Source: Caccoplasma_A sp045587545 (GTDB taxonomy: Bacteria > Bacteroidota > Bacteroidia > Bacteroidales > G3-4614). Taken from it: a stretch of 64,000 bases of DNA. Each line of letters opens with the position of its first letter. Within the stretch, counting starts at the first letter, position 1. This document shows positions 44,732-53,666 of the stretch, in pieces. The notes beneath the pieces were generated by a model, which searched no databases, had not been told where the DNA came from, and worked only from the letters and a program-made list of their open reading frames with translations. Location: NCBI GenBank assembly GCA_045587545.1, contig JAZNCN010000012.1:1-64000 (forward strand), given 5' to 3'. The position numbers were made by a program, and so were the translations under genes.

Positions 44732-44790
44732 CAAAATAATTTAAAACGCCACGGAGATATGTGGTTGCTATAACGGTTTTATTGATAAAT

Positions 44791-44831
44791 AAAAACGGCA
44801 AAAGAGAGAAATAATCTTTTGCCGTTTTTTT
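44791..44831. terminator. Bidirectional terminator
   Basis: AAAAACGGCAAAAGA (44791-44805) pairs perfectly with TCTTTTGCCGTTTTT (44815-44829), with T runs on both strands. It separates the convergent lipoprotein and rubrerythrin genes. Confidence 0.9.
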
Positions 44832-44852
44832 GTTATTAACCAATATGGAATT

Positions 44853-45392
44853 TTAGTAATTAGTTGCTCTTAGTCTGAAATGTGCCTTTGCGTGATCGCA
44901 AATAGGACAAATTTCTGGAGCCTCTTTACCAATTACAATATGTCCACAATTGCCACATTCCCATATGCAATCACCATCACGAGAGAAAACAATCTTCCTT
45001 TCAATATTGTCAAGAAGTTTGCGATAACGCTCTTCGTGTTCCTTCTCAATTTTAGCAACACCTTCAAATAAGAATGCAATGTGGTCAAATCCTTCTTCTT
45101 TTGCCTCTTTTGCAAAAGTGGCATACATATCTGTCCACTCATAGTTTTCTCCTGCAGCTGCATCGGCAAGATTAGTCGCTGTATCTGCTATGGCTCCACC
45201 ATGCAAAAGTTTGAACCATATTTTGGCGTGCTCTTTCTCGTTGTTGGCTGTAGCCTCAAAAAGTTCAGCTATTTGAACATAGCCCTCTTTTTTAGCTTTA
45301 GCAGCATAATATGTGTACTTATTACGTGCTTGCGATTCTCCGGCAAACGCAGTCATAAGATTTTGCTCGGTTTTACTTCCTTTAAGTTCCAT
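44853..45392 (-). CDS. rbr: Rubrerythrin
   Basis: A 179-residue rubrerythrin, the cytoplasmic NADH-linked peroxidase that protects anaerobes from hydrogen peroxide. The ferritin-like domain carries the diiron ligands in AFAGESQARNKY, ATANNEKEHAK and FEGVAKIEKEHEERY. The C-terminal rubredoxin-like domain has CGNCG and CPICDHAKAHF. It is monocistronic with its own promoter, and such genes are commonly induced by oxygen. Confidence 0.96.
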   Translation of the reverse strand: MELKGSKTEQNLMTAFAGESQARNKYTYYAAKAKKEGYVQIAELFEATANNEKEHAKIWFKLLHGGAIADTATNLADAAAGENYEWTDMYATFAKEAKEEGFDHIAFLFEGVAKIEKEHEERYRKLLDNIERKIVFSRDGDCIWECGNCGHIVIGKEAPEICPICDHAKAHFRLRATNY

Positions 45393-45435
45393 CTCGTTTA
45401 AATTTAATTAAGGTTTTAAGATTAATTTCTTATGG

Positions 45436-45470
45436 CAAATTTATAAAAATATCCATTATATTAATACAAA
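45436..45470 (-). promoter_or_regulatory. Promoter of the rubrerythrin gene
   Basis: On the minus strand TTTG (complement of 45467-45470), a 23-base gap and TAAATTTG (complement of 45436-45443) precede the gene by about 44 bases. Confidence 0.6.
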
Positions 45471-45531
45471 ACCATATGAAAATGTTTAGTTAAAAAATAT
45501 TACAGATATTGTATAGCTGAGAATAAAGATG

Positions 45532-45539
45532 TTACTTTG
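45532..45539 (+). promoter_or_regulatory. -7 box of the outer-membrane barrel gene
   Basis: TTACTTTG, one mismatch from TAnnTTTG and identical to the rplS box, lies 48 bases before the ATG at 45587. Confidence 0.45.
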
Positions 45540-45586
45540 CAATAAATTAGTTAAGATTGCATAAAGAGCCGATAAAATTTATAAAT

Positions 45587-46132
45587 ATGAAAAAGGTATT
45601 AGTGACATTAGTATTGTGTGTAATTGCTCTTACGGCAAAAGCTCAAGCAAATGAGATGTCAGCAAGTGCACAATTTATTTTAGGAGCAGGTCAGGGAATA
45701 GCAAATCCTGGTCTTGGAGTTAAGTTTTCTTACGGAATAACAGATCCTTGGAGAGTTGCAGCATCATTTGATTATGGTTTTAAAACAGGGAAGGATATAA
45801 GTTCTTGGGATTTAAACTTTGATGCACATTATCAATTCTATTTTGGCAAAGGATTTAGGGTTTATCCATTGGCGGGATTAACATTCTTGAACTATACATG
45901 GAAAATGGATAAAACTATGTATAACATATATAAAGCTATGGCAATTGAAGAGGGAGAAAAGGTGCCTGATCGTCCCAAAGATAAAACTTTTTGTGTTGGT
46001 ATGAATCTTGGAGGAGGTTTTCAATACGATATTAACGATCAGTGGGCTGTTTACTCAGAGATAAAAGGACAATTGGTTAGTAAAGATGGGTCTCGTTTTG
46101 TGTGGAGCGTAGGAGGATCATATAAATTTTAG
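45587..46132 (+). CDS. Small outer-membrane beta-barrel protein
   Basis: A 181-residue exported protein with a clear signal peptide (MKKVLVTLVLCVIALTAKAQ). The rest shows alternating hydrophobic strands such as DFNYGFK-like turns and a YPLAGLTFLNYTW segment, and it ends with an aromatic residue (SYKF), as in the OmpA/OMP_b-brl class of eight-stranded barrels. The upstream frame to 45557 adds no signal features. Function unknown; it is often annotated as a porin-family protein. Confidence 0.8.
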   Translation: MKKVLVTLVLCVIALTAKAQANEMSASAQFILGAGQGIANPGLGVKFSYGITDPWRVAASFDYGFKTGKDISSWDLNFDAHYQFYFGKGFRVYPLAGLTFLNYTWKMDKTMYNIYKAMAIEEGEKVPDRPKDKTFCVGMNLGGGFQYDINDQWAVYSEIKGQLVSKDGSRFVWSVGGSYKF

Positions 46133-46157
46133 AGTTAGTTCTGAACTTTGTAATAAT

Positions 46158-46198
46158 AAAAAAATAAGAATGGGGATCGTTCCTCATTCTTATTTTTT
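46158..46198. terminator. Bidirectional terminator
   Basis: AAAATAAGAATGGGGA and its near-perfect complement TTCCTCATTCTTATTTT are separated by a short loop, with A and T runs outside. It lies between the convergent barrel and peptidase genes. Confidence 0.85.
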
Positions 46199-46205
46199 AT
46201 AATTG

Positions 46206-47465
46206 TTATCCAAGAACTAATGTCGATAAATTTTTTTTATTGTAAACTCTGTTTGCGCATTCTAAAATATCTTTTGATGTGATACGCTCTATACGCTCAA
46301 TGCTATCGTTAATAGAGCGACACTTGTTATGTCGTAACAAACTTTTACCGGCGGAAATTGCAAGGTTTTCTCTGTTTTCTCTGCTAATTGTTAGTTGCCC
46401 TATATATTGACGTTTTGCATTTATTAATTTTGAAGATGACAACTCTTTATTGCAAAGCAGGGATAGCTGTTTGTTGATAATATCAAAGCATCTCTCAATA
46501 TTCTTCTTATCAGTGCCAAAATATATTGTAAATAGCCCTGTGTCAGAGTAGTTTGTTATGTTTGATTCTACGCTATAAACATACCCTTTCTTTTCGCGAA
46601 GGGCTATATTCAGCATACTATTCATTCCGGGACCTCCAAGAATATTGTTTAGTAGGAATAAGTTGAATCTCTCTTTATCAAATAGGTTATGACATAATCC
46701 TCCAATTATAGCATGTGATTGGTAGTTGTCGCACTCTTTATGTGTGTTGAAACATGAATATTTTACATCTGAGTTTCTTGATAGTTTGGGTTTATTGTTT
46801 CTAAATCCAATTGTCGCATTTTCAATAATGGATATTACCTTCTCAAATTTGGTTTTCCCTGTAAAAAAGAAAACCATATTTTCAGAAGTGTAAAACTCTT
46901 TTATAAAATCTCTGCCTTTTTGAGGCGTTATTCTTTCAAGAGAAGCTATATCGCCCAATATGTTGTGTCCAAGAGGGTGGTTGTCAAAGATGAGGTTTTC
47001 AAACTCATCATATATATATTCAGCGGGGTTGTCAAGATATGAGTTTATTTCATCAATAATAACCTCTTTCTCCTTTACGCTCTCTGAATCGGGTAAGTTG
47101 GAGTTTTGTATAATATCGCACATAAGAGAAACAGCACGTTTGAGATAAGGCTCAAGGTTTACAGTATATATGACTGTCTCTTCTTTGCTGGTAAAAGCAT
47201 TTAACTCTCCTCCAACACTCTCCATGCAATTTAGAATATGTGATGCTTTATGATTAGTAGTGCCTTTAAAAAGCATATGCTCAACATAATGAGCTATACC
47301 CTCTTCTCCTTCAACTTCATCACGGGTCCCGGCATCAATAACAAATCCACAATACGACACATCAGAGTTTGCATATCTATAAACCACATTTAGTCCTGAT
47401 GCTAAAGTGCACCATGTGTAATCGCTATTTGATGCAAAATTTAGGTATGAAGTTCTCGCATTCAT
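46206..47465 (-). CDS. M16-family zinc metallopeptidase
   Basis: A 419-residue peptidase of the M16 (insulinase/processing peptidase) family. The inverted zinc motif HYVEH (His59, Glu62, His63) is intact, and the third ligand is expected in the VKEKEVIIDEI helix about 75 residues later. The second, inactive M16 half follows with the usual GGPGMNSMLN and KKGYVYSVES segments. No signal peptide is seen, so it is probably cytoplasmic. A TAACTTCG box (complement of 47488-47495) may be its promoter. Confidence 0.92.
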   Translation of the reverse strand: MNARTSYLNFASNSDYTWCTLASGLNVVYRYANSDVSYCGFVIDAGTRDEVEGEEGIAHYVEHMLFKGTTNHKASHILNCMESVGGELNAFTSKEETVIYTVNLEPYLKRAVSLMCDIIQNSNLPDSESVKEKEVIIDEINSYLDNPAEYIYDEFENLIFDNHPLGHNILGDIASLERITPQKGRDFIKEFYTSENMVFFFTGKTKFEKVISIIENATIGFRNNKPKLSRNSDVKYSCFNTHKECDNYQSHAIIGGLCHNLFDKERFNLFLLNNILGGPGMNSMLNIALREKKGYVYSVESNITNYSDTGLFTIYFGTDKKNIERCFDIINKQLSLLCNKELSSSKLINAKRQYIGQLTISRENRENLAISAGKSLLRHNKCRSINDSIERIERITSKDILECANRVYNKKNLSTLVLG

Positions 47466-47661
47466 TTTATAAAATAAATTATTTGTGCGAAGTTACACCT
47501 CTTTCTGTTAATAAAGCAAATTTTGCTCTATAATTTCAAATTTTTATACCTGTTTCATCTTAGAATGTAACAAAATAGTATAAAAATGCAAAATGTATAT
47601 TTTTTATATGTAAAATCTTATAAAATGCTATTTGAAACAGCTATAATTTAAATAATTATGC

Positions 47662-47669
47662 TATCTTTG
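47662..47669 (+). promoter_or_regulatory. -7 box of the TonB receptor operon
   Basis: TATCTTTG matches TAnnTTTG, 45 bases before the ATG. A TTTG at 47631-47634 lies 27 bases upstream, slightly farther than usual. Confidence 0.5.
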
Positions 47670-47713
47670 CCATAATTTACAAATTAGAATAATCACATTA
47701 ATGATAAAGATAT

Positions 47714-50647
47714 ATGCTTGGGAATTATAGTAAGTATATTGTGTCGTTGATTAAGAGTATATTTGTTGTTACTCTTTTGATAGTTTTTGCTACACCCGTA
47801 AAAGCTCAATCGCAAAAGGGATTTGTGCTATCGGGAAAGATTATTTCGTCAGAAGGTGATGAGCCATTAGAGATGGTGTTGGTGAAGTTGTCAACATCAG
47901 CGTGGGCTATGACAAACGAAAAAGGAGAGTTTAAGATTACGGGACTTAAGCAAGGCACATACAAATATGAGATTGCATATTTGGGATTTGAAGATGTTGT
48001 TGGAGAGGTAACAGTTACAAAAAATATAACAGACTTTTCAATAGTAATGCGTCCTGCAGGCTTAGGTCTTGAAGAGGTTGTTGTAACCGCCGAAGAACAT
48101 AAAATGGGTTCTGCTTCAACTATTGGACAAGCCGCAATTCAACACTTACAAGCAAAGAGTGTTGAAGATATGTTACAACTACTTCCCGGTCAAATAACTA
48201 AAAACCCTGATTTAACAAATGCAGGTCAAGCATCTATCCGCGAAATTGATGCAGGAAGCAATAATAATAATGCTCTTGGAACTGCAGTTATCGTAGATGG
48301 TGCACCAATGAGTAACGATGCTAATATGCAGCTATTTTCAACGGCTCGTTCAGGATCAAATTCATCAACTGCAAGTAATACGATGAACGATCAGTCAACA
48401 AGTGGAAGAGGAGTTGACTTGCGTTCAATATCTCCCGATAATATTGAATCAATAGAGGTAATTAGGGGTATCCCTTCTGCAGAGTACGGTAACTTAACTT
48501 CAGGAGCCGTAGTAATCAAAACAAAAGTCGGAACAACACCATATGAAGCAAAAGTTAAAATTGACCCCAATTCAAAACTTGTCTATATTGGTAAAGGTTT
48601 TACTATGAAGAAAAACAGAGGAGCAATTAACTTGTCGGCTGACTATACAAAATCTTATGAAGATACCCGAAAGAAATTTAAAGGATATGATCGTATAACT
48701 GCGAATGGAGCCTATTCAAATACCTTTATGAAGGAGACTACTCCATTGAGTTTAAACCTAAAAATGTCTTATACTCGAAACATAAGTAGTCAGAAAGCAG
48801 ATGAATCAATGCACCCTGATGAACTATTAGAGAATGCAAGTCAAGGCTTCCGCTTCTCTGCAGACGGAATGTGGCGTTTGAATAAATCATGGATAAGCAA
48901 CTTTAACTATTCGGCATCTTTGTCATATACAAAGCAGACCGATACATATCGCCAATATATAGTAGGCTCCGCAGTGCCATACGCAACTACTCGTGTGCCG
49001 GGAGAATATTCAGTAGCATTCCTTGCTCCAGAATATTTATCTCAATACACAATAAACGGAGAGCCTCTTACGGCATACGTTCAGTTAAAGGCAAATAAGA
49101 TGTTTTCATTTGAAAGGGGAACTAACAATATTAAAGTCGGAGCGGACTATAATTTAAGTGCAAACTATGGCGATGGAATGTTGTTTGATAATACTACCCC
49201 TCCAAAACCGGGAGACGGACAAGGAGCGCGTCCGCGTTCGTATAAATCAATACCGTCAATGCATACAATGTCATACTTCTTTGAAAATGCAACGGAAGTA
49301 ACATTTGCAGGACAAACATTAAATCTTCAAGCGGGAGTTCGTGTGAATACTCTATTCATTGATCAACTCGCAAAACGAGGCAATATTACAACAATAGATC
49401 CTCGTATCAACTTCTCATATCAATTCTTATCACATCAAAACAATAATGTATTTGACGATTTATCAATAGTGGGAGGTTTTGGATTGGCTTCAAAAATGCC
49501 AACAATGTCATATCTATATCCTAACCCCGCATACTTTGACTATACAAGTTACAACTCTTATGTAGCTGATGATCCGTCAAGAACACTTGCAATTATATCA
49601 TCTGATGTTATTGCCAATACAGCAAATCCCAACTTAAAACCATCAACTTCTCGTAAATTTGAGATTGGAATTTCTGGACGTATAAATAAAGTAAGAGGAA
49701 CAATTACATACTTTAACGAAAGGTACAAAAATGAGTATGGATTTACATCAGTACCTCACTATTTAAGTTATAATAAATATTATGTACCTGAGGTGGAAAA
49801 TGAGACATTAATCCCAATATATGTTGAGGGTGAAGGTGTTTATTATACTACTTCTCCCGGCGGTCCCAAAGATGCTGCAGATAAGTTTACTCAAAAAAGG
49901 GTAACTACATATTCAATGCCAAGCAATACCTCAGAAACTTTTAAACAAGGTGTTGAGTATTCATTTAATTTAGGCGAAATTAAAGCAATAAAAACTGATG
50001 TCATTGTTGATGGAGCTTGGTATTATATAAAACGCCGTTCAACAGGAGCAAGTTATAATTACGATGACACACCTGTTGATGTAACAACCATAGGCGGCGC
50101 AACAAAATCAGGATTTAATACCTATTTGGCTGTTATGCCTACCGGAAGTGGGTCAATAAATCAACGAGTAAATACCAATATACGTCTTGTAACACACATA
50201 CCTGCAATAAAATTGGTCTTTACGACAACAGCTCAGATTGTATGGTTTGAAAGTAGCAAATATATATATGAGGACAATGATGGCAACAATCACTATTATA
50301 AAACAATTGATGAACAAGGCAATGAGGTCTATTTAGTTGATCCGTTAGGCTATTATGATAATAATGGAAATTATACCGAATGGGATAAATCAATGACTCA
50401 AAATAAGGAGTTAAGAGACTTGCCAACCAGAACGTCAAATATGTATTATTACGATACACAAAAATATCCGATAACATGTATGCTTAACTTTAAGATGACA
50501 AAAGAGTTTAAGAAATTTGTTGAGCTATCATTTGTGGCGAATAATTTCTTGAAACTTTCAAAATTGTATCGTCAAGATAAGCGAGGCGGTTATCGAGAGA
50601 TGTATTCTCCAATATATTTTGGAGCTGAGTTAAAGATAAAGATTTAG
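47714..50647 (+). CDS. TonB-dependent outer-membrane receptor
   Basis: A 977-residue receptor that imports a ligand across the outer membrane with energy from TonB-ExbBD. A signal peptide (about 1-31, ending VKAQ) is followed by a CarboxypepD_reg-like domain (about 36-118), a TonB-box-like EEVVVTAEE, a plug domain (about 135-275, with IESIEVIRGIPSAEYGNLTSGAVV) and a long beta barrel ending in an aromatic-containing strand. No SusD-like gene follows. The next genes encode a DUF4876 lipoprotein and a DUF6850 barrel, a set seen in Bacteroides that may handle a metal or small cofactor. The ligand cannot be named. Confidence 0.93.
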   Translation: MLGNYSKYIVSLIKSIFVVTLLIVFATPVKAQSQKGFVLSGKIISSEGDEPLEMVLVKLSTSAWAMTNEKGEFKITGLKQGTYKYEIAYLGFEDVVGEVTVTKNITDFSIVMRPAGLGLEEVVVTAEEHKMGSASTIGQAAIQHLQAKSVEDMLQLLPGQITKNPDLTNAGQASIREIDAGSNNNNALGTAVIVDGAPMSNDANMQLFSTARSGSNSSTASNTMNDQSTSGRGVDLRSISPDNIESIEVIRGIPSAEYGNLTSGAVVIKTKVGTTPYEAKVKIDPNSKLVYIGKGFTMKKNRGAINLSADYTKSYEDTRKKFKGYDRITANGAYSNTFMKETTPLSLNLKMSYTRNISSQKADESMHPDELLENASQGFRFSADGMWRLNKSWISNFNYSASLSYTKQTDTYRQYIVGSAVPYATTRVPGEYSVAFLAPEYLSQYTINGEPLTAYVQLKANKMFSFERGTNNIKVGADYNLSANYGDGMLFDNTTPPKPGDGQGARPRSYKSIPSMHTMSYFFENATEVTFAGQTLNLQAGVRVNTLFIDQLAKRGNITTIDPRINFSYQFLSHQNNNVFDDLSIVGGFGLASKMPTMSYLYPNPAYFDYTSYNSYVADDPSRTLAIISSDVIANTANPNLKPSTSRKFEIGISGRINKVRGTITYFNERYKNEYGFTSVPHYLSYNKYYVPEVENETLIPIYVEGEGVYYTTSPGGPKDAADKFTQKRVTTYSMPSNTSETFKQGVEYSFNLGEIKAIKTDVIVDGAWYYIKRRSTGASYNYDDTPVDVTTIGGATKSGFNTYLAVMPTGSGSINQRVNTNIRLVTHIPAIKLVFTTTAQIVWFESSKYIYEDNDGNNHYYKTIDEQGNEVYLVDPLGYYDNNGNYTEWDKSMTQNKELRDLPTRTSNMYYYDTQKYPITCMLNFKMTKEFKKFVELSFVANNFLKLSKLYRQDKRGGYREMYSPIYFGAELKIKI

Positions 50648-50673
50648 AATTAATTTAATGAAAAAATAATAAT

Positions 50674-51933
50674 ATGAAGTATTCTGTTATAACATCGTTA
50701 ATAATATTTACATCTCTATTATTGTTCTCTTCATGTAACAAAGAAGATATAAAAATAGCAAGATATTATTCGGTAAATATTTCGTTATTACTACCCGAAG
50801 AAGAGGCTGAATATAAAGAAAAAGTAGAGCAAACAACTATAGAAATAGTAAATCAGCAAACTTCTCACAAATATGTACTAACAGGAGAATATTATCAAGA
50901 TATATGGCAAACTGAGTTGCCATCTGGAGAGTATAATATATCTGCTATTTTAAAATTAGAGGAAGATAATGATTCAGAAGAATCAATATTGTCTTTCAAT
51001 GGAAAAGTAAGTAGCGTAGGAATATATTCTGATAATAAAGTTTCGTTAGCGTTGAAATCTGTAAAACCCTCACCTATAATTTTCAAGGAGATATATTATA
51101 GTATGAGTAAAACTACCACAGGAGATCAATACACTAATGACCAATTTTATGAGATATATAACAACTCATCAAAAACCCAATATTTAGACAATTGTATATT
51201 GGCTCGCACGCAAGGATCAGGTTCGGCTGTAATACCCTGTAGGTGGGTAGATGCAAATGGAGAGATATTAATGGAATACCCAACAGATTCATATATTGCA
51301 GCATTTGAAGGAGATGGCTCAGGTAAAAAATATCCATTAGAGCCCGGAAAAAGTGTTGTAGTTGCATATCAGGCAAAAAATCATAGAACACAAATCAATC
51401 CGAATAGTGTTGATTTGAGTAATGCTAACTATGAGGTTAATATCTCAGACTATGTTACAAGTTATGCAAATAATCCTGCTGTGTCAGATATGTCAATTAT
51501 AACAAAGAGTGGAGATATGACAATAACATTCTGGATGTTGCCATATTCGGGAACATCAGCAATTTTGGCTAAGTTTCCTGATAATATCAATCTTAAGGAA
51601 TATGCGGCTGATATGGCAAATTATAAAACAATTCCATTTCAGACTGTAAATACGACTCTTTATCTTATGGTCCCTCAAGATTATGTAATGGACGGAGTGA
51701 ATATTGTGGGGGTTGACCCTGCAAAACGTCAAGTTCAGTTGAGGGCTGAAGTTGATGCAGGAATGGTAACAAACTCAGCCGTGTATAATGGAAAGAGTAT
51801 CAAAAGAAAAGTGAAAAGTGTTGTAAACGGAAGAGTTGTTTATCAAGATACAAATAACTCATCAAATGACTTCTTAACAGACCAAACTCCAACACCCGGA
51901 GTTGATGCAAACGGAAATACAATAAACAAATAG
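50674..51933 (+). CDS. DUF4876-family lipoprotein
   Basis: A 419-residue lipoprotein (lipobox FSSC, Cys about 21). A beta-rich N-terminal domain of about 100 residues resembles a Greek-key module. The DUF4876-like region follows, with FKEIYYSMS, the QFYEIYNNSSKTQYLDNC motif and ILARTQGSG. Its position 26 bases after a TonB receptor and before an outer-membrane barrel suggests that it is the surface ligand-binding partner of the receptor, playing a SusD-like part. That role is inferred. Confidence 0.82.
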   Translation: MKYSVITSLIIFTSLLLFSSCNKEDIKIARYYSVNISLLLPEEEAEYKEKVEQTTIEIVNQQTSHKYVLTGEYYQDIWQTELPSGEYNISAILKLEEDNDSEESILSFNGKVSSVGIYSDNKVSLALKSVKPSPIIFKEIYYSMSKTTTGDQYTNDQFYEIYNNSSKTQYLDNCILARTQGSGSAVIPCRWVDANGEILMEYPTDSYIAAFEGDGSGKKYPLEPGKSVVVAYQAKNHRTQINPNSVDLSNANYEVNISDYVTSYANNPAVSDMSIITKSGDMTITFWMLPYSGTSAILAKFPDNINLKEYAADMANYKTIPFQTVNTTLYLMVPQDYVMDGVNIVGVDPAKRQVQLRAEVDAGMVTNSAVYNGKSIKRKVKSVVNGRVVYQDTNNSSNDFLTDQTPTPGVDANGNTINK

Positions 51934-51956
51934 ATAAAGAATAATAAGATTAATAT

Positions 51957-53543
51957 ATGAAAAAAATAATTTATATATCGTTTCACATAGTTTTTATATT
52001 GATATTTGCGTCTGCGGTATGTAGTGCACAAACTATCCAAGAAAAATCTGATGAAGATATTTTGAAAGCTACAATGCAATATAAAGACTATATGTTTTTA
52101 AATAATGGAGCATATGGCAGTCTTAACCCAACATTTATGAGAGATTTGCCTTTGGGGCAACTTGCAACATTACAAGTAAGTTATGGCGCAGGAATGGGCG
52201 ATTTTCATAAACTTGATAAATCGGGAGATGTCCGCGATTTATTGGTTGAGGTTTACGGTGTAAAAAAATTAGAGAGTGTATCGTTTGAAGGCGGAATGTC
52301 ATATCGCAATGGTAAAGAAAAACAACGCCGTTGGAATTCAACTCTATATCAAGCCGAAGATAATCCGTTTATACTTGCTGATTCTGTCTTTAGTAACTAT
52401 ACCGTAGAGCAGTTTACTCTTGATGGTCGTTTCTCTTGGGAGCCATTAGATTTGTTGCGTTTTGGAATAAATGCCCTATATGAGGTAGGTGCAACATCTG
52501 ATGAACAAGATCCTCGCTTGGAGACAAAGGGTATGAGATTTACCATAAATCCGGGTATTGATTTTAAAGTCTCGAAACACGTAAAAATAGGAGCAACAGG
52601 AGGTGTGCGTCTATTCAACGAGAATTCAAGATATAGTACAGTTGAGACAGCTATAAACTCTTCATTCTTTGTAATGAAAGGCTTTGGATTGTCTCTTAAT
52701 AACGGAGGAACATCTTATCAAAGAGAGACAAAAGGAACGGCTTGGTTTGCGGCATTGCAGGTTTATATGAATCGTCCCGGTTATACAAACTTCTTGAATG
52801 GAGGAATTGAGCAAAACAGGGAAAAAGCTATTGATGGAGGAACAACACAACAGTTTGTAGGCGGAGAGTATAGAACCCGCAAAATATTTGTAAATGATCG
52901 TTTTTCATTTGCAAAAAACAAATATGTGCACAATATCGAAGTGTTTGGAGGGTATGACAAAGTTGAAGGAATATGGTATGACCAAAAATATATAACAAAT
53001 TCAAGTGGGCAATCATATTGGGAACCTAAACTAAAATCTATAATTTATACCCAAGATTTATGGCAAACAGCGTTGAAGTATCGATTTGACGTTTTAAATG
53101 CAGGCAATACTCCATCGTGGACTGTTTCTGCTGGTGTTAAGTATGCGAATTCAGATATTAAGAACTATCCTGATGGATATAAACAATCATATCAGAATTT
53201 AGATGCTAATATCTCTCTTTCAAAACATTTTAGTATTAAGAAAGCAGTATTATCTCTTTCTGCCTTAGGAAATTATATGGTGAATTTGGAAACAGGCCTA
53301 CTTCTTGGTGATGATATTGAATTAAAGGATAAATATACTATTCCTATGTATAACTATATAACATCAGATTCATACTCGGTACAAGGAAGGATTGAGACTA
53401 AGATACCTGTAATATCTAAACGCTTTACATCGTATGTAGGAGCATATGTCGAGGCCTCGACACAACGCTATGTGGGAGATAATAATATGTTTAGATTGAC
53501 ACATTTTAATAGATTTAGTGGAGGTGTAAACTATACTTTCTAA
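51957..53543 (+). CDS. DUF6850-family outer-membrane beta-barrel protein
   Basis: A 528-residue exported protein with a signal peptide ending near VCSAQ. Many amphipathic strands with Tyr/Trp girdles follow, and it ends in a barrel-type C-terminal strand (FSGGVNYTF). Length and context match the DUF6850 outer-membrane proteins encoded after TonB receptor/DUF4876 pairs. It lies 23 bases after the DUF4876 gene and is the last gene before a terminator, so the three form one operon. Confidence 0.8.
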   Translation: MKKIIYISFHIVFILIFASAVCSAQTIQEKSDEDILKATMQYKDYMFLNNGAYGSLNPTFMRDLPLGQLATLQVSYGAGMGDFHKLDKSGDVRDLLVEVYGVKKLESVSFEGGMSYRNGKEKQRRWNSTLYQAEDNPFILADSVFSNYTVEQFTLDGRFSWEPLDLLRFGINALYEVGATSDEQDPRLETKGMRFTINPGIDFKVSKHVKIGATGGVRLFNENSRYSTVETAINSSFFVMKGFGLSLNNGGTSYQRETKGTAWFAALQVYMNRPGYTNFLNGGIEQNREKAIDGGTTQQFVGGEYRTRKIFVNDRFSFAKNKYVHNIEVFGGYDKVEGIWYDQKYITNSSGQSYWEPKLKSIIYTQDLWQTALKYRFDVLNAGNTPSWTVSAGVKYANSDIKNYPDGYKQSYQNLDANISLSKHFSIKKAVLSLSALGNYMVNLETGLLLGDDIELKDKYTIPMYNYITSDSYSVQGRIETKIPVISKRFTSYVGAYVEASTQRYVGDNNMFRLTHFNRFSGGVNYTF

Positions 53544-53573
53544 AATTGATAAATAGTAATTTATGACTAAATT

Positions 53574-53616
53574 TTAGCCTAATTAGACCAATTAGTCCAA
53601 TTAGGCTAATTTTCTA
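53574..53616 (+). terminator. Terminator of the TonB receptor operon
   Basis: TTAGCCTAATT (53574-53584) pairs perfectly with AATTAGGCTAA (53599-53609), with GAC/GTC pairs inside the loop, followed by TTTTCT. Confidence 0.85.
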
Positions 53617-53666
53617 AGAATACTAAAATATTATTAATCAGATAAATAAAAAACTAACAATATATT

